DNA from: Nitrospinota bacterium
Lineage (GTDB): Bacteria > Nitrospinota_A > JADGAW01
Assembly (NCBI GenBank): GCA_015231815.1
Contig: JADGAW010000019.1
Coordinates: forward strand, 1-18,958
DNA: 18,958 nt
Direction: 5' to 3'
Part shown: in pieces, positions 7,374 through 14,143 of the stretch
Layout: each line of letters starts with the position of its first letter
Position numbering within the stretch: the stretch's first letter is position 1
Translations under genes and position numbers: made by a program
Notes under the pieces: model-generated
What the model saw: only the letters and a program-made list of their open reading frames with translations
Told to the model about the DNA's origin: nothing
Database searches by the model: none

Positions 7374-8378
7374 ATGAAATTAACCATAACAAGTTTATTT
7401 ATTCTATTTCTTTTTGCTTTCGATAACGATGGAGAAGGTAAAGGCAAAGAAATTGAAATCGGTATTTTGCCTAAAGTTACAATACCTTCAGAGAACCTTC
7501 AGACAAAGGAAAAAGTTGAGCTGGGAAAAATGCTTTTCTTTGACCCCAGACTTTCGGGCAATAACTCCATTAGTTGTGCTTCATGTCATAGTCCAGCCTT
7601 CGGATTTTCAGATAATTTACCCAGAGCCATTGGAACAGGAGACAAAGAGTTGGGAAGAAATAGTCCAACAATAATAAATGCAGCTTATAACTTCCTTCAA
7701 TTTTGGGATGGCAGGGCTAAAAGCCTTGAAGAGCAAGCACTGGGACCAATAGCAAGTCCAACTGAAATGGCGCAGGATCTCGGTGAACTGGAGGAAGAAC
7801 TGTCAAAAATACCTCTTTACCAAAAGAAATTTACCAAAATTTTTGGAAAAGAGGGAATTACTACAGAAAATATTGCAAAGGTGATTGCTGCCTATGAAAG
7901 AACAATTATTTCCCATGGTTCAAAGTTTGAACACTTTTTACATGGTTCAGATAATGCTCTATCTGATGAAGAAAAAAGAGGACTTGAGCTCTTTAAAGGG
8001 AAGGCAAATTGTATTCGTTGCCATAACGGACCAAACCTTACAGATAACGGATTTCATAATATTGGAGTAACTCCTCAGGGTCCGTTAAAGGAAGATTTAG
8101 GACGTTTTGCCGTTATTCCGGTAAAGGTAATGAAAAAGGCATTTAAAACCCCAACTCTTTGGGATTGTGAAAAGACAAAACCCTATATGCACAACGGCTC
8201 GTTAAGTACTCTTGAAGAGGTAATTGAATTTTATAACAAAGGGGGAGAGGATAGAGAAGGTATTGATCCGGAAATGAAAGAACTCAATTTAACCAAAAAA
8301 GAAAAAAAGGAGCTTTTATCTTTTCTCAAATCACTTTCCGGTAAATCTTTTGAAGTCGTTATACCTGAATTACCTTGA
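7374..8378 (+). CDS. MauG-like dihaem cytochrome c (peroxidase family)
   Basis: This 334-residue exported protein has a short hydrophobic signal sequence (residues 1-17) and two c-type haem sites: C68-C71-H72 (CASCH) and C213-C216-H217 (CIRCH). W111 in FWDGRA matches the tryptophan that lies between the two haems in this family, and YMHNGSL (271-277) is a conserved C-terminal landmark. In bacterial cytochrome c peroxidases a Met a few residues on (TLEQAVETM-type context) is the distal ligand of the second haem. Here the aligned residue is Y287 (TLEEVIEFYNKGG), as in MauG, whose Tyr ligand supports a bis-Fe(IV) state. It may therefore be an oxidative modifying enzyme rather than a simple peroxide scavenger. 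No methylamine dehydrogenase gene is present. It starts two bases after the REC-PP2C stop codon and so is probably co-translated. The alignment was made by eye. Confidence 0.9.
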   Translation: MKLTITSLFILFLFAFDNDGEGKGKEIEIGILPKVTIPSENLQTKEKVELGKMLFFDPRLSGNNSISCASCHSPAFGFSDNLPRAIGTGDKELGRNSPTIINAAYNFLQFWDGRAKSLEEQALGPIASPTEMAQDLGELEEELSKIPLYQKKFTKIFGKEGITTENIAKVIAAYERTIISHGSKFEHFLHGSDNALSDEEKRGLELFKGKANCIRCHNGPNLTDNGFHNIGVTPQGPLKEDLGRFAVIPVKVMKKAFKTPTLWDCEKTKPYMHNGSLSTLEEVIEFYNKGGEDREGIDPEMKELNLTKKEKKELLSFLKSLSGKSFEVVIPELP

Positions 8379-8486
8379 AAAGTTAAGCTTACCCTTACTC
8401 TCTATAAGCGTTGAACTTTCATGACTCAACTCTATACGTCAAAACTCTGAGCAAAGGTAAATAAACGTTAGGAAAAGATACATATT

Positions 8487-8537
8487 ATGGGAGAAAGAAA
8501 TATAAAACCTATTTTTAACGATAAAAAACAACAATGA
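8487..8537 (+). CDS. Possible 16-codon leader peptide overlapping the next start
   Basis: An ATG at 8487 opens a 16-residue frame, MGERNIKPIFNDKKQQ, whose TGA stop (8535-8537) overlaps the ATG of the following kinase gene in the ATGA arrangement. An AGGA lies about 13 bases before its ATG, a loose spacing. The kinase start at 8534 itself lacks a ribosome site (it is preceded by a run of A and C), so translation through this small frame would explain how the kinase is translated. It resembles no protein I know, and such a frame can arise by chance. Confidence 0.3.
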   Translation: MGERNIKPIFNDKKQQ

Positions 8538-11038
8538 ATTTAAGTTTTAAAAATAAAATTATTCTCTCCATAGCAATTCTGATATTTCTTTTTACCTCCC
8601 TAACTATTTTTTTGGTTAACCGTAATGTTAAATCTTCTCTGAACGAAAAAACCATAGAAAAAGTTAACCGGGTTCAATCTTTTTATACCTCAAATGAAGC
8701 TGACAAAATTCAGGAGATATTAACAATTGCAATGATTATTTCTGAAATTCCTGTCTTTAAAGCTCTTATTTCAGCAAGAAAAACGGAACAGGTTAAAGAA
8801 GCGGCCTTTAACTTTTCAAAGTTGGCAAAAAGCAGTCTTTATATTATTACGGATAAAACGGGGGAAATTATTGCTTCAGATATATTAGACAAAAAAACAC
8901 TTAAGGAAATTGAGTTTAATGATTACCTAAAAAAAGCATTTAAGAATGGACAGAATAATCAAACTTTTTTTATTGGAAACAAGAGTTATAAGTTTGTTAC
9001 GATTCCCGTTAAAACAGGAAACCACATTTTTGGGAGCCTAACCTTTGGGTTTGAAATTTCCGATGAATTTGTCAGCACGATTTCTCAGGCAACAAAAAGT
9101 AAAATTATTTTTCTAAAAGAATCTGAAATTATTGCCTCTACTATTGGTGAAGACGAGAAAAAATATTTTATGGAACAAGTGAAAAAAACAAATCACTTTC
9201 AGGCAATAGGTAAAAACATCTCGTTAGTAGAGCGAAATGTTGAAGAAAAATACCTTATTTTTCAATATTTATATAAAAATATACATTACTACGGCATGTA
9301 TCATTTTACGAATGAACCACTAAAAATAATCATTCTCGTCTCTGTTCAAGAGGATATGAATTCCTTATATTCTCTTCAGAAAAGAATCTTTATTACAGGC
9401 GCCTTACTTATAGCTATTGGGTTTTTATTAACGATTTTGCTATCAAGGTCGCTGGTTCAATCAATTGAAGCTCTTATTGAAGGAACCGGAAAAATTGTCG
9501 AAGGGGATTACGACCATAAAATAAATATAAAAACCCATGATGAAATTCAGGGTTTGGCGGAAGCATTTAATAACATGATTGATGTAATTAACAACTCCAA
9601 GCTGGAACTACAAACATATGCTGATAATTTGGAATATATGGTTGAGGAACGAACTCAGGAGCTTCAAATTAAAAACCTTGACCTTGACATGCAAAGAGGA
9701 GAACTTCAAATTGTTATTGACGAGTTTGAGCAGTCACAAATAGAGTTAAAAAAACAAAACCATAAGCTTCAACTTCTTCAGGAAGAACTCAAGGAAAGAG
9801 CGGAACAACTCGAGCTTTCCAATAAATATAAATCTGAATTCTTTGCCAATATTTCCCACGAACTGAGAACACCCTTAAACTCAATTCTTGTTTTATCCAA
9901 ACTCCTTTCATCTGGTGCCTCAGGAATAGTGACAGAAAAACAAGCTGAGCAGGCAAGAACTATTTATTCTTCTGGAAGTGATTTACTTCAAATGGTAAAT
10001 GAAATATTGGACTTCGCTAAAATGGAAACTGGCAAGATGAAGTTAAATCCGTCAATTCTTGAATGCAAACCCCTTTGCGACAACCTCTATGAAAGCCTTG
10101 TTCCTCTTGCAAACGAAAAAGAAATTGACTTCGCAATTAAGCATGACAATAAGCTTGAAACAATATATTCCGACATCAAGCTTTTAAAACAAATGATGAA
10201 GAACCTAATCTCGAATGCCATAAAGTTCACAAAAAAAGGAAGCGTTACCGTAGAGGTTTTTTCCTGCGAAGAGGACGAAACTTTCTTTACGATAAAAGTA
10301 ATTGACACCGGAATTGGAATTCCCAAGGAAAAAATGAAAAGTATATGGGAACCCTTTCATCAGGCAGACGGCTCAACAAGCAGAGAATATGGAGGTACAG
10401 GTCTTGGTCTTTCAATCACAAAACAAGCAGTAGAACTTCTTCAGGGACAAATTACTTTGGAAAGTGACGTCGGTAAAGGAAGTACATTTACCGTTATACT
10501 TCCCAAAAAAGTTGAGACCATTCAGGAACAGGAAAAAGGAACTGAAAAATATCTAAGAAAACAACTGCAAGATGAAAACACCGTTATTGATGCTAAGCAG
10601 GTAATAATTGCGGAACAAGAGGCTACCTTTACGGCAGATTCACCTCTGGAACATGATGAACTCCTTGATGAAATGAGTGTTTTAATAATCGATAGTAATT
10701 TTAACAACGGCTACGAAATGGCAGTAGCTCTGGAAAAATCCGGAATAAATGCCCTGCAATCAGAAAGCTGTGAAGAAACTCTGGACAGTTTAGAAAACTG
10801 GACTACCCCTGACTTCATCATCTTAATTCCAAACAAATTTGATGATAAAGTCTGGGTAGAAAAACTCATTGAAAAAGTCAAAGCTCCGGTTATTGCCATA
10901 GTTAAGGAAGATGAAACCTCTTTACAAAAAGAGTTACAAGAAACCGGAGTTTCCGAGATCATGAATAAACCAATAAAGTTATTAGAACTATTGGATAAAA
11001 TGAAAGCTCTTATAAACAATAAAAACCCAAAGACCTGA
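8534..11038 (+). CDS. Membrane sensor hybrid histidine kinase with degenerate C-terminal receiver
   Basis: This 834-residue protein has a first membrane helix at about 9-28. A periplasmic sensor of about 250 residues (30-282) is probably of the double-Cache type (LYIITDKTGEIIASD is typical). A second helix lies at about 284-304, followed by HAMP at 305-358 and a long coiled coil at 360-430. HisKA has H442 in FFANISHELRTPLN. The ATPase domain spans 545-657 (N-box near N557, DTGIGIP 591-597, GTGLGLS 621-627). The C-terminal 715-825 folds like a receiver, ending with the conserved K812 in MNKPIK, but the phosphoacceptor position is I765 (PDFIILIPN), so this domain cannot be phosphorylated normally. 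The kinase core is intact and probably passes phosphate to the NtrC-type regulator that begins 12 bases downstream. The ligand sensed by the periplasmic domain is unknown. The start has no Shine-Dalgarno but overlaps a small upstream frame. Confidence 0.94.
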   Translation: MNLSFKNKIILSIAILIFLFTSLTIFLVNRNVKSSLNEKTIEKVNRVQSFYTSNEADKIQEILTIAMIISEIPVFKALISARKTEQVKEAAFNFSKLAKSSLYIITDKTGEIIASDILDKKTLKEIEFNDYLKKAFKNGQNNQTFFIGNKSYKFVTIPVKTGNHIFGSLTFGFEISDEFVSTISQATKSKIIFLKESEIIASTIGEDEKKYFMEQVKKTNHFQAIGKNISLVERNVEEKYLIFQYLYKNIHYYGMYHFTNEPLKIIILVSVQEDMNSLYSLQKRIFITGALLIAIGFLLTILLSRSLVQSIEALIEGTGKIVEGDYDHKINIKTHDEIQGLAEAFNNMIDVINNSKLELQTYADNLEYMVEERTQELQIKNLDLDMQRGELQIVIDEFEQSQIELKKQNHKLQLLQEELKERAEQLELSNKYKSEFFANISHELRTPLNSILVLSKLLSSGASGIVTEKQAEQARTIYSSGSDLLQMVNEILDFAKMETGKMKLNPSILECKPLCDNLYESLVPLANEKEIDFAIKHDNKLETIYSDIKLLKQMMKNLISNAIKFTKKGSVTVEVFSCEEDETFFTIKVIDTGIGIPKEKMKSIWEPFHQADGSTSREYGGTGLGLSITKQAVELLQGQITLESDVGKGSTFTVILPKKVETIQEQEKGTEKYLRKQLQDENTVIDAKQVIIAEQEATFTADSPLEHDELLDEMSVLIIDSNFNNGYEMAVALEKSGINALQSESCEETLDSLENWTTPDFIILIPNKFDDKVWVEKLIEKVKAPVIAIVKEDETSLQKELQETGVSEIMNKPIKLLELLDKMKALINNKNPKT

Positions 11039-11050
11039 CACCCTAAGATT

Positions 11051-12424
11051 ATGCAAACAATTTTAGTTATTGACGATGAAAAAAGTATGTGTGAATTTTT
11101 CGAGCTTTTTTTATCATCACACGGATTCAATCCAATAATTGCCAATGGAGGAGAGGAAGGACTCAGAAAAGTCAATACGGAAAACTATGATTTAGTCATA
11201 ACCGATATTCAAATGCCTGGAGTTAACGGCATTGAAATTCTTAAAAGCGTAAAAGCAAAAGACCCCAACTGTCCTGTCATAACCATAACCGCTTATGCTA
11301 CCCCGGAACTTGCAGCAGAATCAATGATACTGGGGGCTCAGGGATACCTCCCTAAGCCTTTTAGTAATGATTTGGTCTTGGCAACAATTAATGAAGCACT
11401 CAGTAAACGTAAGGTTGTTTTAGAAAATAAAAGCCTCAGAGAGGAACTTAAATCCACCAAAATTTTAGACTCAATTGTTGGAGGCAGTGAATCGATAAAA
11501 AAGCTTAAGTTAGTTATTAATAAAGTTGCCCGGTCAAATACAAATGTAATGATTGTTGGTGAAAGCGGAACCGGTAAAGAACTTACGGCACAGGCAATTC
11601 ATGAAATATCTGACCGTTCTCAACACTCTTTTATCCCTTTTAATTGTGGAGCAATTCCGGAAGACCTTTTTGAAAGTGAACTTTTTGGCTACGAAAAAGG
11701 TGCCTTTACTGGTGCCGAAAAAAGCAAAAGAGGGCTTTTCGAAGCAGCAGATGGGGGAACATTATTTTTGGACGAAGTAACAGAATTCCCCCTCCATCAC
11801 CAGGTAAAACTCCTCAGAGTTCTTCAGGAAGAAGAAATAATGCCCATTGGCTCAACTAAACCAAGAAAGGTCAATGTAAGAATTATTGCGGCAACCAATA
11901 AGTCCCCTGCTGATTTGGTAAAAAACAACTTATTTAGAGAGGATCTTTTTTACCGACTCAATGTCATTGAGGTAAAAACACCTCCCCTCAGAGAAAGAAA
12001 AGATGATATTGCAATTCTGAGCAATTATCTTATACAAAAAATTGCCCAAAAAAACCAAAAAGCAGTCAAAGCAATTGAACCCGAAGTAATAAAAACCTTT
12101 GAAAAATATTCCTGGCCTGGAAATATAAGGGAACTGGAAAATGTACTTGAACGTACTATCATTCTCGAAACAGGTGATTCAATTAATATGGAGTCGCTAC
12201 CAGACTATATTATTTCTCCCCAACAGGAAAAAATCTGTTTACCAACCTCATTGGAAAATACAGTGGATCTTGACAATGCCTTAAATGACCTTGAGTATAA
12301 AATCGTGAAAGATACCTTTTTTCAATACAGCGGCAACCAGAAACTTACCGCAAAAAAACTTAACATAACTCTTCGTTCCCTCCGTTATCGACTCCAAAAA
12401 TATAATATTTCCTTTGAGGTATGA
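11051..12424 (+). CDS. NtrC-family sigma54-dependent response regulator
   Basis: This 457-residue protein has three domains. The receiver covers residues 3-118 (D8/D9, phosphoacceptor D52, T80, K102). The AAA+ sigma54-interaction domain covers 140-372, with Walker A GESGTGKE (170-177), the GAFTGA loop that touches sigma54 at 217-222, Walker B LFLDE (238-242) and the arginine-finger region LFREDLFYRL. A Fis-type helix-turn-helix forms the C-terminus (KLTAKKLNITLRSLRYRLQKY, within 431-451). It should hydrolyse ATP to open RNA polymerase-sigma54 promoters after phosphorylation, probably by the kinase that ends 12 bases upstream. All motifs needed for sigma54 activation are present. No convincing -24/-12 element (GG-N10-GC) was found in the intergenic gaps of this window, so its targets may lie elsewhere. 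Confidence 0.96.
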   Translation: MQTILVIDDEKSMCEFFELFLSSHGFNPIIANGGEEGLRKVNTENYDLVITDIQMPGVNGIEILKSVKAKDPNCPVITITAYATPELAAESMILGAQGYLPKPFSNDLVLATINEALSKRKVVLENKSLREELKSTKILDSIVGGSESIKKLKLVINKVARSNTNVMIVGESGTGKELTAQAIHEISDRSQHSFIPFNCGAIPEDLFESELFGYEKGAFTGAEKSKRGLFEAADGGTLFLDEVTEFPLHHQVKLLRVLQEEEIMPIGSTKPRKVNVRIIAATNKSPADLVKNNLFREDLFYRLNVIEVKTPPLRERKDDIAILSNYLIQKIAQKNQKAVKAIEPEVIKTFEKYSWPGNIRELENVLERTIILETGDSINMESLPDYIISPQQEKICLPTSLENTVDLDNALNDLEYKIVKDTFFQYSGNQKLTAKKLNITLRSLRYRLQKYNISFEV

Positions 12425-12466
12425 GGGCAAAAATTACAATGACGATAAACCTTTATAGGAAATAAT

Positions 12467-13495
12467 ATGAAAAAAACAACAATCGGACAAAGCTTTTTTA
12501 TAGGGTTTGACGGTAAGAACATTAACTCATTTTTTAATGAAGTTTTAGAAGAATGGCTACCGGGAGGAATAATTCTCTTCACCCGAAACATTGGAAACCA
12601 AAGCGAGGTCATTGATTTGATTGCACAAATCATTGAAAAATATAAAAAAAATAACGCCCCCCTCCCCTTCATCGGAATAGACCAAGAGGGTGGAAGAGTC
12701 GCACGACTTAAACCTCCATACCCACAATTTCCCCCTGCTTGGGAACTTACCCAATGCAGTGAAAAAGAGTTTGAGGAAAACTACGATGCAATCTTTTCTT
12801 TACTCAAGGAACTTTGTTGTAACCTCGATTTTTTACCCGTACTGGATGTTTTAACCAATAAGGAAAATCAGGTAATTGGCGACAGATCATATGGCAATAA
12901 CCCTGAAACCGTAACAAAATATGCCGAAAAAGTCATTGATTCAACCATGAAACACAATCTTGTTCATTGCGGAAAACATTTTCCCGGACATGGAATGACC
13001 TTTGCCGACTCACACCACGAACTTCCTACTTCTGAAATAACGGAACAGGAGCTTCAAGAAATACATATTCAACCCTACAAAAATCTCATTCAAAAGGGAA
13101 AACTCGACATGATTATGACAGCTCATGTCCTTTTTAATAAGGTTGACAAAAAACCTGCAACATTCTCACATTACATAATCAACGACATTCTCAGGAAAAA
13201 ACTTGGCTATGAAAATATCGTAATTACCGACGACCTTGAAATGAATGCAATACCCATTTACATAGAAGAAAACAACTTAGTGAATGAGGGAAAGAAAGAA
13301 CTTAAATTTATCAATGAATCAGTGGAACTTTCTTTTCAAGCAGGTAACGACATGGCTTTAATCTGTAATACAGAAGCTATTGTTTTTGAAGGGTTAAAAT
13401 CAGCTTATGATAAAAGAAAAACATTACACCCTCTTCTGGAAATATCTCAGCAGCGAATTCATAGAATTAAAAAAAAATATCAATTGATGGAATAG
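12467..13495 (+). CDS. nagZ: Beta-N-acetylhexosaminidase NagZ (GH3 family)
   Basis: This 342-residue protein has no signal peptide, as expected for cytosolic NagZ, which cleaves GlcNAc from 1,6-anhydro-muropeptides during cell-wall recycling. Family hallmarks are GGIILFTRN (33-41), IDQEGGRVARL (71-81), the KHFPGHGMTFADSH signature (170-183) with the D181/H183 acid-base dyad, and TDDLEMNA (254-261), in which D255 is the expected nucleophile. The length is normal for NagZ. The start is supported by AGGA at 12457-12460, six bases before the ATG. It lies 42 bases after the NtrC-type gene and only three bases before the pentahaem cytochrome gene, so it may share an operon with redox genes to which it has no obvious link. 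In some bacteria NagZ products control beta-lactamase induction; nothing here suggests an ampR or ampC neighbour. Confidence 0.95.
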   Translation: MKKTTIGQSFFIGFDGKNINSFFNEVLEEWLPGGIILFTRNIGNQSEVIDLIAQIIEKYKKNNAPLPFIGIDQEGGRVARLKPPYPQFPPAWELTQCSEKEFEENYDAIFSLLKELCCNLDFLPVLDVLTNKENQVIGDRSYGNNPETVTKYAEKVIDSTMKHNLVHCGKHFPGHGMTFADSHHELPTSEITEQELQEIHIQPYKNLIQKGKLDMIMTAHVLFNKVDKKPATFSHYIINDILRKKLGYENIVITDDLEMNAIPIYIEENNLVNEGKKELKFINESVELSFQAGNDMALICNTEAIVFEGLKSAYDKRKTLHPLLEISQQRIHRIKKKYQLME

Positions 13496-13498
13496 TGA

Positions 13499-14092
13499 AT
13501 GAGAAAAAAACTGTTCATCTCCTTTGGGCTTTTTTTTACCCTTTGTCTCTACGGACTCTATATTCATAAAACAAATGATGGCGTTGAGTTCTGTCACTCA
13601 TGCCACCTTAATACAACCACAAAGTTACATGATGAGGAATATAACAACTTTGTCGCTGTCACCCCCAACGATCTTGCAGGTTTTCACAAAATTAAAAAAG
13701 CCCGTTTTACCTGCATAGATTGTCATAAAGGAAGTGGTTGGAAAACAACCCTTTTAAACGATACCTCTGCATTTATTAATTTGGGAAAATATATCCTGAA
13801 TACATTTAGTGATACAACTCCTTTACGGTACCCCATGGAAGATGCAATATGCAAAAGCTGCCATGATATGAAAATATACGAACATAAAAGCAAAAAATTT
13901 CACGGTTTAATTGCCCATAAACAGCCTTTTAATATAAAATGTGTAAATTGTCATTGGGCGCATAAAGAGGGTAAGGGTAACTATTATTTTCTTCAAAAAG
14001 AAGCCTTAAGTGTGATTTGTGCAAAGTGCCATAAGAACTTAGAGAGTTCAAAATTCAAAAGAATTTTTATCGATAAAAATAGCTCTTTTTAA
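13499..14092 (+). CDS. Membrane-anchored pentahaem cytochrome c, NapC/NrfH-like
   Basis: This 197-residue protein has one N-terminal hydrophobic helix (residues 5-22, MRKKLF-led) that probably stays as a membrane anchor, and five CXXCH haem motifs: C32-H36 (CHSCH), C72-H76 (CIDCH), C118-H122 (CKSCH), C148-H152 (CVNCH) and C174-H178 (CAKCH). NapC/NirT/NrfH proteins of about this size take electrons from the quinol pool to periplasmic reductases and usually carry four haems; five are found in some relatives such as TorC-type N-termini. No terminal reductase gene lies beside it, so its electron acceptor is unknown. The gene begins three bases after the nagZ stop with only a weak ribosome site, which suggests translational coupling. 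The haem chemoreceptor gene follows after 51 bases. The haem count is certain; the subfamily assignment is tentative. Confidence 0.85.
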   Translation: MRKKLFISFGLFFTLCLYGLYIHKTNDGVEFCHSCHLNTTTKLHDEEYNNFVAVTPNDLAGFHKIKKARFTCIDCHKGSGWKTTLLNDTSAFINLGKYILNTFSDTTPLRYPMEDAICKSCHDMKIYEHKSKKFHGLIAHKQPFNIKCVNCHWAHKEGKGNYYFLQKEALSVICAKCHKNLESSKFKRIFIDKNSSF

Positions 14093-14143
14093 TTTTTACC
14101 ACTATTAATATTTATTATTTCGTGAGAATGAAAGGAAACGTTT

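Noticed and set aside
8379..8533. Possible sigma54 (-24/-12) promoter upstream of the kinase/NtrC pair
   Set aside because: No GG-N10-GC spacing with suitable flanks was found here or in the other intergenic gaps.
10711..11175. 154-codon minus-strand open frame across the kinase/NtrC junction
   Set aside because: It overlaps two well-supported genes in antisense and shows no domain pattern or ribosome site.
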